Positions 27,463-36,268 of a stretch of DNA of 64,000 nucleotides are shown here, one piece after another. The translations under genes and the position numbers were made by a program. The notes beneath the pieces are model-generated. The model had not been told where the DNA came from. It searched no databases and saw nothing but the letters and a program-made list of their open reading frames with translations. How positions within the stretch are numbered: the first letter of the stretch is position 1; each line of letters starts with the position of its first letter. The DNA is taken from assembly GCA_009774245.1 (NCBI GenBank), contig VSNM01000023.1, positions 1 through 64,000 on the forward strand, written 5' to 3'. The DNA comes from Lachnospiraceae bacterium. Lineage in GTDB: Bacteria > Bacillota > Clostridia > Lachnospirales > Lachnospiraceae.

Positions 27463-27613
27463 GTTACTGTTCACTTCGTTCCAGTAACAGGCAAAAATCC
27501 ATGCAAAAATTGCAATACGAACTTCGTTCGTGGCGCAAATGGATTTTTGCTTACAGCCACTACATTTTCGTACGGACTTAGCAGTAAATGCTAAGTCCTG
27601 TGTGAACAGTAAC
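27463..27613. mobile_element. 151-bp MITE with 8-bp target duplication
   Basis: Perfect 12-bp terminal inverted repeats GTTACTGTTCAC are bordered on both sides by ACCTCTTA (27455-27462 and 27614-27621). Inside are two further palindromes (GCAAAAATCCAT..ATGGATTTTTGC and ACTTAGCA..TGCTAAGT). It is non-coding. The 8-bp duplication and inverted ends identify a transposed non-autonomous element; IS256- or ISL3-like enzymes make duplications of this size. Confidence 0.85.
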
Positions 27614-27652
27614 ACCTCTTATACACTACTTTCATTTTTTAAACAAGTCCGC

Positions 27653-27681
27653 TTGATTTTGTGTGCATAAGCATCTATAAT
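27653..27681 (+). promoter_or_regulatory. Promoter of the antiporter gene
   Basis: TTGATT and TATAAT with 17 bases between, 45 bp upstream of the antiporter ATG and just downstream of the 151-bp MITE. Confidence 0.65.
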
Positions 27682-27725
27682 GATAGACGAAAATAAAATG
27701 AATCTAACGAAAGAGGGGAAATCAA

Positions 27726-28907
27726 ATGGAATCGTATATCATGTTTAAAAATCTGGCGATCATTATCGTTGCAGCGAAGGTCTGCGGGATCGCAGCCAGA
27801 AAATGTAAGGCGCCGCAGGTAGTGGGTGAGATCATCGCGGGGCTTCTGATCGGACCAAGCATCTTAGGCTGGGTAGAGCAATCTGATTTTCTGGCACAGC
27901 TTGCCGAGGTTGGCGTGGTACTGCTGATGTTCTCGGCAGGACTCGGGACAGACTTAAAGGATTTGATGAAAACCGGCCCAATTGCCACGCTGATTGCCTG
28001 TGCCGGCGTGTTTATCCCATTAATATGCGGCGCGCTGCTCTACATGGCGTTTTACGGCGCTTCGCCGTGGGGTTCGGAGGGTTTTTACAAAGCCGTCTTT
28101 GTGGGAACAATCCTCACCGCCACCTCCGTGAGCATCACCGTGGAATCCCTGAAAGAAATGGGCAAATTAAAAGGGCGTGTCGGCACCACCATACTAAGCG
28201 CGGCAATCATCGATGACGTCATCGGTATCATCGTGCTTACCTTTGTGATCGGTTTTAAGAATCCTGATTCCAAACCAACGACAGTGTTAATCAACACAGT
28301 TCTGTTCTTCGTGTTCGCCATTGTGGTCGGCTTTGTCTTCTATAAGCTCTTTCAGTATGTGGACAACAAATACCCGCATACAAGGCGTATCCCGATCCTG
28401 GGACTGGCATTCTGCCTTGCCATGGCGTACATCGCGGAAAAATATTTCGGCATTGCCGATATCACGGGCGCCTATGTGGCCGGAATTATCCTCTGCTCCA
28501 TCCGCGACTCAAGCTACATCGCAGAGAAGATGGACATCAATTCCTATATGCTGTTTGGTCCGGTATTCTTTGCCAGCATCGGTCTGAAGACGAATGTCGA
28601 GAGCGTGAATATAAGCATTCTGATATTCTCCATCGCGTTTGTCGCCGTCGGGCTGATCTCAAAGATCATCGGCTGCGGACTGATGGCGCGCATCTGCAAG
28701 TTTAATGGTCTGGACTCGCTAAAGATCGGCGTGGGAATGATGACCAGAGGAGAGGTCGCCCTGATCGTGGCACAGAAGGGCTTATCAGCCGGTCTGCTGA
28801 CTCCGGTTTACTTCACATCGGTGATCTTCCTGATCATCGTATCCTCAATCCTGACTCCGATCATCCTGAAGGTACTGTATTCTAAAGATACTGCTTCCCC
28901 GGCGTAA
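27726..28907 (+). CDS. Cation/proton antiporter, CPA2 type
   Basis: A 393-residue integral membrane protein with about 11-13 helices. It matches the Na+/H+ exchanger (CPA2/KefB-like) family: GEIIAGLLIGPSILG near residues 38-52, then IIDDVIGIIVLTFV with the conserved double Asp, and a later MTRGEVALIVAQKG. It lacks the C-terminal TrkA-N domain of Kef channels. The ion may be Na+ or K+. It is followed by a response regulator 27 bp downstream, across a hairpin. Confidence 0.88.
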   Translation: MESYIMFKNLAIIIVAAKVCGIAARKCKAPQVVGEIIAGLLIGPSILGWVEQSDFLAQLAEVGVVLLMFSAGLGTDLKDLMKTGPIATLIACAGVFIPLICGALLYMAFYGASPWGSEGFYKAVFVGTILTATSVSITVESLKEMGKLKGRVGTTILSAAIIDDVIGIIVLTFVIGFKNPDSKPTTVLINTVLFFVFAIVVGFVFYKLFQYVDNKYPHTRRIPILGLAFCLAMAYIAEKYFGIADITGAYVAGIILCSIRDSSYIAEKMDINSYMLFGPVFFASIGLKTNVESVNISILIFSIAFVAVGLISKIIGCGLMARICKFNGLDSLKIGVGMMTRGEVALIVAQKGLSAGLLTPVYFTSVIFLIIVSSILTPIILKVLYSKDTASPA

Positions 28908-28922
28908 TCGTCGGGGAAAGCA
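28891..28922 (+). promoter_or_regulatory. Hairpin across antiporter stop and regulator ribosome site
   Basis: CTGCTTCCCCG pairs with CGGGGAAAGCAG (one bulge) around the antiporter TAA; the response-regulator GGAGG directly follows. There is no T-run, so it may act on mRNA stability or translation rather than termination. Confidence 0.45.
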
Positions 28923-28934
28923 GGAGGAAACACA

Positions 28935-29639
28935 ATGGCAAGAATACTTATTGTGGAGGACAACCACGACTATCAGGAATTACTGCAGAATTTTCTCGAA
29001 AATGCCCGTCACGAGGTCACGGCTGCAGGCGACGGGGACAGGGCGCTAGGACTAATCGACGCACTGCCGTTTGACCTCATCCTACTCGACCTGATGCTGC
29101 CCGGCATCGACGGCTTTGATATCTGCAGGTCGATTCGGGAAAAATATGACACGCCTGTCATTATGCTGACAGCGCTGGACAGCGAATCATACCAGATGCG
29201 TGGCTATGGGCTGCAGATCGACGACTATATCACAAAACCGGTCTCCATGGCGCTGCTCCTGCAGAAAGTCGAGGCGGTGCTTCGCAGAACGATGCCGCGC
29301 GCATCGCAATGTGCACAGGATACATCGAAGGCACTGCATTTTGATACTATTTCCCTTGATTCTGTCACACATACGGTCTGCGTCGGCAATTCGCCTGTCG
29401 ATTTCACACTGCGCGAATTTGAGATTTTACATGAACTGATGCAGGCGCCACCAGGCAGCGTCGTGACCAGAAAAACATTGATTGAAAAACTGTGGGGGTA
29501 CGACTTCTCCATCAGCGACACGCGTATCATCGACACCCACATGAAAAATATCCGCCAGAAGCTGGGCGTGGCAGACTGCATCGCGACCGTCCGCGGCATC
29601 GGCTACAGGTTAAAAAAGCGGGAGAACTGTCATGAATAG
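28935..29639 (+). CDS. OmpR-family response regulator
   Basis: A 234-residue regulator. The receiver has VEDNHDY, the phosphoacceptor in LILLDLMLPG and the Lys in YITKPV. The winged helix ends TVRGIGYRL. Its last 8 bases overlap the histidine kinase gene. It most likely controls the ABC genes at 31229-35062, whose upstream region carries direct repeats 11 bp apart. Confidence 0.92.
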   Translation: MARILIVEDNHDYQELLQNFLENARHEVTAAGDGDRALGLIDALPFDLILLDLMLPGIDGFDICRSIREKYDTPVIMLTALDSESYQMRGYGLQIDDYITKPVSMALLLQKVEAVLRRTMPRASQCAQDTSKALHFDTISLDSVTHTVCVGNSPVDFTLREFEILHELMQAPPGSVVTRKTLIEKLWGYDFSISDTRIIDTHMKNIRQKLGVADCIATVRGIGYRLKKRENCHE

Positions 29640-31041
29640 AGCCATGAACCTAGCCAAGAATAAAGCTAAAAACAAACTCATGAACAGACTTACCACAAAG
29701 ACATTTTTCCTGCTGCTTGCCCTCTCGCTGGCTATCCTTTTGTCCGCATACGGCTGTATCTGGATATTCCTGCCCTACGCCGACCAGAAGCTTGCACAGC
29801 GCAGGCTTGACCAGCGGACACAGCAGTTTGTCTCCTGCCTGTGGACAACCGCCAAAGGCGACAGCGAACCCCTTTTTACAGACTTTATCCGCCAGACAGG
29901 CGCCAAACTGATTCTGCTTGACTGCAGCGGAGAGACGGTCAGTCCATTTACATTTCACAAAATAAAAGTAAATGTACCAGAAAGGACAAACCGCTATCCG
30001 TTTCGCTTTGCGGACTCCGACGACGAGTATGCGCTCATCGCGTGTTATGATTCCACCCGTTCTGATGAGATCACGGCAGCCGTACAGAAAAGTATTCCGT
30101 TTGTCGCGTTCTTTATCCTGCTGCTCTCCTCCGCCAGTGCGTTTTTCTTCTCGCGTTATACTTCCAAGCCGATCATTCGCATCAGCGGGATTGCGGACAG
30201 GATCGCAAACCTTGATTTTAGCTGGTACTGCCCAGATCTGCGTGACGACGAGATCGGTATCCTGTCTCAAAGCATCAACGAGCTGTCCGATAAACTGCAC
30301 GCCGCACTCGATGAAATCCATCGCAGAAACGCTTTCCTCGAGGACGAAATCGCACTGGAAAAGGAACGCGAACGGCGGAGAATGCTCTTTTTCTCAGGTG
30401 TCTCCCACGAGCTCAAGACGCCGATCGCCGTTGTGATCGGACAGCTCGAGGGCATGCAGGCGCAGATCGGCGTCTACAAAGACCGCGAAAAATATCTTGC
30501 GCGCAGTGCGGAAATACTACAATCCCTCAACAATTTTATCAAAGAAGTACTGCTCGTCTCTCATATGGATATGAATACGGACCTGGCGTTGGAACCAGTT
30601 TGTCTGTCCTCACTCCTGGAATCCTTGGCTGCAGACTACGCGGATTACGCAGAACCTCTTACAATTGAATTTTCCACCGAAATAGCGCCTGATGTCCGCA
30701 TATACGGAGATGAAATGCTGCTGAAAAAAGCGCTGGGAAATGTGATTGGAAACGCGGTCACCTACTCGCCGGAACACGGCAGTGTTCACATAAAGCTCTC
30801 TCATCTTGATAATACGGCAAAGCTCACCGTCGTCAATACAGGCGCGCACATTGATGAAAAAGACCTGCCCCATCTCTTCGAAGCTTTCTACCGCGCCGAC
30901 AGATCGGCCGACAACTATGGAAGCGGACTCGGGCTCTATATCACGCGAATGATTCTGGAAACCTACCAGGTCGCATACTCCATAGAAAACACTGGGGACG
31001 GCGTACTGTTTACCTCGGTTTTTCACATTTGTCCTATATAA
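29632..31041 (+). CDS. Membrane sensor histidine kinase
   Basis: A 469-residue kinase. One helix at about residues 22-45 and another at about 145-170 enclose an extracytoplasmic sensor domain; a HAMP domain follows. The phosphoacceptor is H259 in SHELKTPIAV, with an N box (NVIGNAVTYS) and a GSGLGLYITR G box. It pairs with the response regulator upstream. The stop codon overlaps the first base of a palindromic repeat at 31041-31109. Confidence 0.92.
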   Translation: MNRAMNLAKNKAKNKLMNRLTTKTFFLLLALSLAILLSAYGCIWIFLPYADQKLAQRRLDQRTQQFVSCLWTTAKGDSEPLFTDFIRQTGAKLILLDCSGETVSPFTFHKIKVNVPERTNRYPFRFADSDDEYALIACYDSTRSDEITAAVQKSIPFVAFFILLLSSASAFFFSRYTSKPIIRISGIADRIANLDFSWYCPDLRDDEIGILSQSINELSDKLHAALDEIHRRNAFLEDEIALEKERERRRMLFFSGVSHELKTPIAVVIGQLEGMQAQIGVYKDREKYLARSAEILQSLNNFIKEVLLVSHMDMNTDLALEPVCLSSLLESLAADYADYAEPLTIEFSTEIAPDVRIYGDEMLLKKALGNVIGNAVTYSPEHGSVHIKLSHLDNTAKLTVVNTGAHIDEKDLPHLFEAFYRADRSADNYGSGLGLYITRMILETYQVAYSIENTGDGVLFTSVFHICPI

Positions 31042-31109
31042 GGAACTGTCGAAAAATACTGATACATCCTGAATTGTCTATCTGTATCAGTTATTTTCGT
31101 ACAGCTCCT
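31041..31109. mobile_element. 69-bp palindromic element, copy B
   Basis: AGGAACTGTCGAAAAATACTG at the left pairs with the right end (AGTTATTTTCGTACAGCTCCT) over about 28 bases. It shares ends with the 160-bp element at 26718-26877 but has a shorter middle. Placed right at the kinase stop, it could terminate transcription in either direction. Confidence 0.65.
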
Positions 31110-31123
31110 AATCATAATATCAT

Positions 31124-31173
31124 ACTCCACACAAACTCCACATAAAATACACGCAATCTTCAGACAACTCCCA
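31124..31173 (+). promoter_or_regulatory. Direct repeats upstream of the ABC/peptidase operon
   Basis: ACTCCACA occurs at 31124 and 31135, and ACTCCCA at 31167. The spacings of 11 and 32 bp are close to whole helical turns, as usual for OmpR-type regulator sites. The response regulator of the adjacent pair is the natural candidate to bind here. Confidence 0.4.
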
Positions 31174-31228
31174 ATAAAATCATGTTAAAATAAATCTCAC
31201 AATAAACGCAAAGGAGTTCTTATGTCAT

Positions 31229-32137
31229 ATGAAAATCGATGTCAACCATATCACCATGATCTACCCGTCGGGCAAAAAAGCGCTGCAGGACGTTTCCCTC
31301 AGCGCCGGGAGCCCGAACTTCATCGGAATCCTCGGCCCGAACGGCGCCGGGAAAACGACGCTGATGAAGCTGCTGATCGCGGGGCTTCTGCCCACCCGGG
31401 GCGAGATTCTCTTAAATGAAAAAAGCCTGCTCTCACAGGAAAAATATCTGAAATCACAGCTCGGCTATCTGCCGCAGAGCTTTGGGCTGTACGAAGAACT
31501 GACCGTATGGCAGTTTCTGGACTACATGGCGGCACTTAAAAATATAAAAAACTCCAAGGCGATCACTGAAGTCCTGGAGCGCACAAACATGACAGAACAG
31601 AAAAAGACACGCATACGCAGCCTCTCCGGCGGCCAGCGCCAGCGCGTCGGTATCGCGCAGGCGCTGCTCGGCAATCCGCAGCTCATCATACTTGACGAGC
31701 CGACTGTCGGTCTCGATCCCGAGGAGCGCGTCAAGTTCCGCAACATTTTCTCGGAAATGGCACAGGACAAGATCATTCTGCTCTCCACACACATTGTCGA
31801 GGACGTGCAGGCCGTCTGCAACCGGGTGCTTGTGATCCACGACGGTCTGATTCTCTTTGACGGAACGCCCTCGCAGCTCATCGCACAGGCGCAAAACCAT
31901 GTCGCTGTCTACCGCGCGCAGCCCGGCGATGCGCTCCCGGACGGCTGTCAGGTCGTCTCCAAAGTCCACACGGCTGATGGCATCAGCACCCGCATCGTCG
32001 CCGAACACCTGCCGCCGTATGCGCAATGCTGTGAGCCGACACTGGAAGACGCCTACCTGTACTGCATTCACAGTCCCAGGGAACCGATGATTCCTTATAA
32101 CCGAAAAAATACACGAGAGGAGCCTGCCGCAATATGA
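31229..32137 (+). CDS. ABC transporter ATPase
   Basis: A 302-residue ABC-2-type ATPase. Walker A is GPNGAGKTT, the signature is LSGGQRQR, Walker B is IILDEPTVGLD and the switch is STHIVED. A C-terminal extension of about 85 residues resembles those of multi-drug/lipid ABC-2 exporters. It overlaps the permease-peptidase gene by 4 bp. The ATG at 31229 follows AAAGGAG. Confidence 0.92.
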   Translation: MKIDVNHITMIYPSGKKALQDVSLSAGSPNFIGILGPNGAGKTTLMKLLIAGLLPTRGEILLNEKSLLSQEKYLKSQLGYLPQSFGLYEELTVWQFLDYMAALKNIKNSKAITEVLERTNMTEQKKTRIRSLSGGQRQRVGIAQALLGNPQLIILDEPTVGLDPEERVKFRNIFSEMAQDKIILLSTHIVEDVQAVCNRVLVIHDGLILFDGTPSQLIAQAQNHVAVYRAQPGDALPDGCQVVSKVHTADGISTRIVAEHLPPYAQCCEPTLEDAYLYCIHSPREPMIPYNRKNTREEPAAI

Positions 32138-34314
32138 AACTATTTTCTCTATACCGTGTCGAGTTCAGACAACTGCTGTTGTCCCGGACTGTGATGACCG
32201 CCGCCATCCTGTGTGTACTCTCACTGCCCCTGGGCAATCTTTTGACAGTGTTTTCCAATGCCCGTCCCATGTCAGACAATTATATCCTGACACCCGTATT
32301 GACGGGGACGACCGCGGGCGCCATTGTGTGGGCTGTTGTCATGTTTATGGAGGCTGACAGACTGCGGCGCAGCGGCGTCCATATCCTGACAGATGCCGTC
32401 GCTCCGCCCGCATTCCTGTCCGCTGCGAGGACTCTGGCATTAATGACATTATCCGCGGTCGTAACCTTGCTCACGGCACTGGTCTATCTGCCCTACACCG
32501 CCGCCAAAATGTCCTACTTATTTTCGACGGGCTTTTACTTTGCCAATTTCATGGTACTGATGCTCCCGACCTGGTGGATTTCTATCCTGTTTGCGGACGC
32601 CTTTTACCAGATCACACAGCGCGTCGAGCTTTCTGTCATCCTGTATATCGTGCTTGCAGGCGTGAGCGTCAGCGGGATTGCCGCCTCCGATTATTTCATG
32701 CGTTGGATCAATCCGTATGTCACCACATACTCTGACGGCTTCCCGACAATCTGGCCACTGCGAATCGGACTGTACACACGGGTTCTCTGGCTTGGCATCG
32801 CGCTGGGCGTATGGCTGTTTTCTATCTTATGTATCCGCAGATATCAGAAGGGACTTCTTTTTTCCCTATTCAGAAATATAAAAAAGTTGACAATTTTGAT
32901 GCCTGCCGCAATATTTGTCACAGGCGGCATCCTTCTGTGGAAATTTCAGCCCTTTATCGACCATGGTCCGAACGACTACATTTACTCGGATCTTGCATGG
33001 GATATCGACGACGCCAACAGAATCAGCGCTATCCAGTACAGCCTTGACCTGAATCCCGCGACGGGCACGCTCTCCGGAAAAGCGGAATACGACATTCAGG
33101 TTCCCTATCGCGGAGAGGACATCCTGCATCTCAACCCAGGCTATATGATCACAAAGATGACCTATGACGGTGAAGATGTCCCTTTCCGAACCGTGGACGA
33201 CGATATCAACGGAGAACGTACCACTTACTTCGAACTCCCGGAACGGCTTTTTCAAAAGACACTTGTGATCGAGTACAGCGGTTTCCCCACACAGGGAAAA
33301 TACTGGTCCGGCTCCATGGTGCGGGACACGATCGACCGCGACTATATCTCACTGTCCTCCGTTGCGATCGTGCCTACCCTGGAAAACTACTACACCGGCG
33401 TGGACAAGGCTGCCATGGCAGACATCACAATCCCCGACAACCTGACGCCCTTTCTGAATCATGCGCTGATGAAAGACTCTGTTGACAACGGGGACGGAAC
33501 GAGGACATGGCGGGCCATGTGTCCCAAATACATTGGCGATCTCACGGCCGGATATTACACAATCGATAACTTTCAGATCGGTGACCTGGAGGTTGATTTC
33601 GCCTATGGGACAGCATATGAGGCCATTGTCAGGGAAAATGATATCCAGCAGACGATCATCGATATTCTCACATATGGCAGTGAACATTACGGGGAACTCT
33701 TCTCGGCGGATAACAACCACCTGCTTCTGCGTCAGGAGAGCGCCATGTACGGGGGCGGCTATGCGCTGCACGGCGTCTCCACATGGTTTGAGACCGTACT
33801 CGCACCGGATACGCTGAGTGACACAAACAAGGGCGCCAGTGCGACGGAGGTCTTTATCCACGAGATGCTCCATCAGTGGTGGGGTGGACTCGGACTCTCC
33901 TGTGCACAAGAGGAACTTTGGAGTTCGGAGGGGATAACCGTCTACTCCACTTACCGTCTTGTCAAAGAAAAATACGGCGAGCTCTACGCGCGGCAATACT
34001 ACGTCGACGCATGGAAGGAAGCCGTGGATCATCAAAACCGCAGCTTCTACAACCGCCACCCGGAATATCTGGAACTGCTGCCCAAGCTGTACCAGTCGCA
34101 GATTCAAGATTCGGACAGAACAACGAACTGGTATTGCCGTATGCCGCTGATGATCCTGAAAGCGGAGGAGCTGGTCGGAGGCGAGGACAAAATGGACGAA
34201 ATCCTGCACCAGATGTATATGGCACGGGAGAATTATAATTACGAAAACGATTTTCGCTATGCAGATTTTCTGCGCTACTGCGGATTGACAGAGGAGGATT
34301 TATATCTTGAATAA
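32134..34314 (+). CDS. ABC-2 permease fused to an M1-type metallopeptidase
   Basis: A 726-residue protein. The N-terminal about 250 residues have six or seven hydrophobic helices of an ABC-2 permease. The C-terminal part (about 275-726) is an M1-type peptidase domain. Zinc motif HEMLH is at 576-580 with Glu599 (SSEGITVYS), giving the HExxH-x18-E pattern. The peptidase domain should face the outside after the last helix. The GAMEN-type substrate motif seems altered (SAMYGGG). The fusion suggests transport coupled with peptide trimming. Overlaps its neighbours by 4 and 8 bp. Confidence 0.85.
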   Translation: MKLFSLYRVEFRQLLLSRTVMTAAILCVLSLPLGNLLTVFSNARPMSDNYILTPVLTGTTAGAIVWAVVMFMEADRLRRSGVHILTDAVAPPAFLSAARTLALMTLSAVVTLLTALVYLPYTAAKMSYLFSTGFYFANFMVLMLPTWWISILFADAFYQITQRVELSVILYIVLAGVSVSGIAASDYFMRWINPYVTTYSDGFPTIWPLRIGLYTRVLWLGIALGVWLFSILCIRRYQKGLLFSLFRNIKKLTILMPAAIFVTGGILLWKFQPFIDHGPNDYIYSDLAWDIDDANRISAIQYSLDLNPATGTLSGKAEYDIQVPYRGEDILHLNPGYMITKMTYDGEDVPFRTVDDDINGERTTYFELPERLFQKTLVIEYSGFPTQGKYWSGSMVRDTIDRDYISLSSVAIVPTLENYYTGVDKAAMADITIPDNLTPFLNHALMKDSVDNGDGTRTWRAMCPKYIGDLTAGYYTIDNFQIGDLEVDFAYGTAYEAIVRENDIQQTIIDILTYGSEHYGELFSADNNHLLLRQESAMYGGGYALHGVSTWFETVLAPDTLSDTNKGASATEVFIHEMLHQWWGGLGLSCAQEELWSSEGITVYSTYRLVKEKYGELYARQYYVDAWKEAVDHQNRSFYNRHPEYLELLPKLYQSQIQDSDRTTNWYCRMPLMILKAEELVGGEDKMDEILHQMYMARENYNYENDFRYADFLRYCGLTEEDLYLE

Positions 34315-35062
34315 GAATTTGAATAAGATGTGTTTTCTCAAAATAATATGCTATGAACTGCGGCGGGCCCTTTTAAACAGACTCTTTTTCGGGCTGCTTC
34401 TCGTCAACGGCCTGTCCGCATGGTTTATATTATCATACGACACAATCATGGGTACTGCGTACACTGCGCCCTTTTCCGTGTGGAGCTACTGCGCCTATCT
34501 GGGCAGGACGCTCCCAGTCGCGACGGTCACGATCCTGCTCCTGCTCTCTAATTACTACAGCAGGAAGCAAAAGCAGGTCGAAATTCTGACTGACGCCACC
34601 CCTGTCACGCCCTTTTGCCAGATCCTGGTGCGGACGCTGACAGCAGGTATTGGCTTTGTACTGATCTATCTGGTGATGTGCTCGCTCGCGCGGATATTCT
34701 ATGTGCGTTTTTTCCAGTTTCGCGATTTTGCAGTATTTATCTTGCCATCGTTCTTGCTCCTGCTGCCCTGTTTTACATTTTTCGCAGGTGTCGGACAACT
34801 GCTTGGCAGCCTTCACCGCGGCCTGATCTATGCGCTGATGCTGCTTGTCCTTATATTTCGCGGTATCCCGAACGTCTTTGACTGTTTCGGGGCGGGATAC
34901 TTCTCGACCTTTCCGCTGACACTCCCTGTCGGTGCGGACGGCGAACCGGCATTCCGAATAGAATTTTCGTTTATCATCGTGCGTGTATTGTACCTTTTGG
35001 CCGGAATCGCCAGCCTCTATCTCGCCACAGCGCTGTCCGCCCGCAAATCACGGAAAGCCTGA
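34307..35062 (+). CDS. ABC-2 type permease subunit
   Basis: A 251-residue membrane protein with about six helices and no soluble domain. It overlaps the permease-peptidase gene by 8 bp and ends the operon. It is probably the second permease of the exporter encoded from 31229. The start at 34307 is preceded by GAGGAGG. Confidence 0.75.
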   Translation: MNKNLNKMCFLKIICYELRRALLNRLFFGLLLVNGLSAWFILSYDTIMGTAYTAPFSVWSYCAYLGRTLPVATVTILLLLSNYYSRKQKQVEILTDATPVTPFCQILVRTLTAGIGFVLIYLVMCSLARIFYVRFFQFRDFAVFILPSFLLLLPCFTFFAGVGQLLGSLHRGLIYALMLLVLIFRGIPNVFDCFGAGYFSTFPLTLPVGADGEPAFRIEFSFIIVRVLYLLAGIASLYLATALSARKSRKA

Positions 35063-35094
35063 CGAACCGCGTAAGACGCCTCGTACTCGTCATT

Positions 35095-36237
35095 TTAATA
35101 GCTTTCCTTGGAAAACAGCATACTCTCCTGCGCTGATAAAATACTGCCATTGACGGAGCCGCCGGTCACAGGCGGCTCGTCATAAATATCAAATGCATGA
35201 ATGATTCCCACCAATTTCATTATCACAGCTTCCAGATCGGCTGCTTCATATATAAACCAATGGTTGCCACCATCTTTGGTATCACTGCGTATAGAATTTT
35301 TAATTCTTTGTGAATACTGACTATTTTCGCCTATAAACAAATCAAACTGCCCGTTCTCTTTCTTGCGTATGATAACATTTAAACGGTATAAATCAAACCC
35401 TTTTTTAATACACTTGTTTATTGTTGCGGCATGTCCGGTAATAGAATATCTATCCTTTGCCACCCTCCGAATCATGCCATCTGCTACAGCTTGTTCCACA
35501 TAACGATCAATATTTATTGTCGTTCTGCCACACATTTCTGTCAACTGCTGATTTGTAAACTCATTCCCTCCCCATTCGATAGCTTTATCAGTATAATCAA
35601 ACAGCTCTGAATAGATCTGATCATATTGGCATAAAGTTTCAGAGGCATAGCAGCCACGGAAATTAATCCATGCAGACCAATCTTTTGTATTATTTCGCTT
35701 TCGCCCATAGGTCTCTATTATCTTTTCTAAATTGCTGTCAACTATGTTTCTATCCCCAAATATTTTCACCAAATCCTGAATTGCATACCTGAAATTTTCA
35801 AAAGAATGTACCTTTTTACGGAAACGTTGCTCAGACTTATTTCTTGACCATTTTCCGGCCAGCAGCTGTTCTTCACAAAACGCATCAACCGTATCAACCC
35901 TGGTTGTTTTGATATCTAAGTATTTTGAAAAAATATCGATCGTAACAGGAATCTCCAACAGTTTATATTTTGTCTCTGTATCGTACATTTGAAATTCCGT
36001 TTTTGCCCTTTTTGACAGCTTTTCTATAGTATTCTCCTGAACGATAAAGTTTGCATACCTGCAGCCATCATACTCATACCTTATAATATTATCTGTCAGC
36101 CCCAAGCTGCGTCCCAACTCTAAAACCTTACCTTCAGAAATGGATTCCCCTTTTCCAAAAGCAGCATTCATTGCCCGAAACAATTTTAATCTGCTTGTAT
36201 TCATATTGTGCAAGACGTTCAATGCAATATAATACAT
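35095..36237 (-). CDS. Hypothetical protein ending in a copied tldE tail
   Basis: A 380-residue protein of no family I recognise. The middle has a possible winged-helix segment (TNQQLTEMCGRTTINIDRYVEQAV), so DNA binding is conceivable. Its last about 28 residues (PPVTGGSVNGSILSAQESM) match the C-terminal end of TldE encoded just upstream (TPVTGGSINGSILEVQGNM). The DNA similarity continues past the stop, where a TldE Gln codon (CAA) is TAA. The start follows GGAGG at 36237; an earlier in-frame ATG at 36282 overlaps tldE. Confidence 0.6.
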   Translation of the reverse strand: MYYIALNVLHNMNTSRLKLFRAMNAAFGKGESISEGKVLELGRSLGLTDNIIRYEYDGCRYANFIVQENTIEKLSKRAKTEFQMYDTETKYKLLEIPVTIDIFSKYLDIKTTRVDTVDAFCEEQLLAGKWSRNKSEQRFRKKVHSFENFRYAIQDLVKIFGDRNIVDSNLEKIIETYGRKRNNTKDWSAWINFRGCYASETLCQYDQIYSELFDYTDKAIEWGGNEFTNQQLTEMCGRTTINIDRYVEQAVADGMIRRVAKDRYSITGHAATINKCIKKGFDLYRLNVIIRKKENGQFDLFIGENSQYSQRIKNSIRSDTKDGGNHWFIYEAADLEAVIMKLVGIIHAFDIYDEPPVTGGSVNGSILSAQESMLFSKESY

Positions 36238-36268
36238 AAAACCTCCATTTGTGAAAACGATCCTAACA

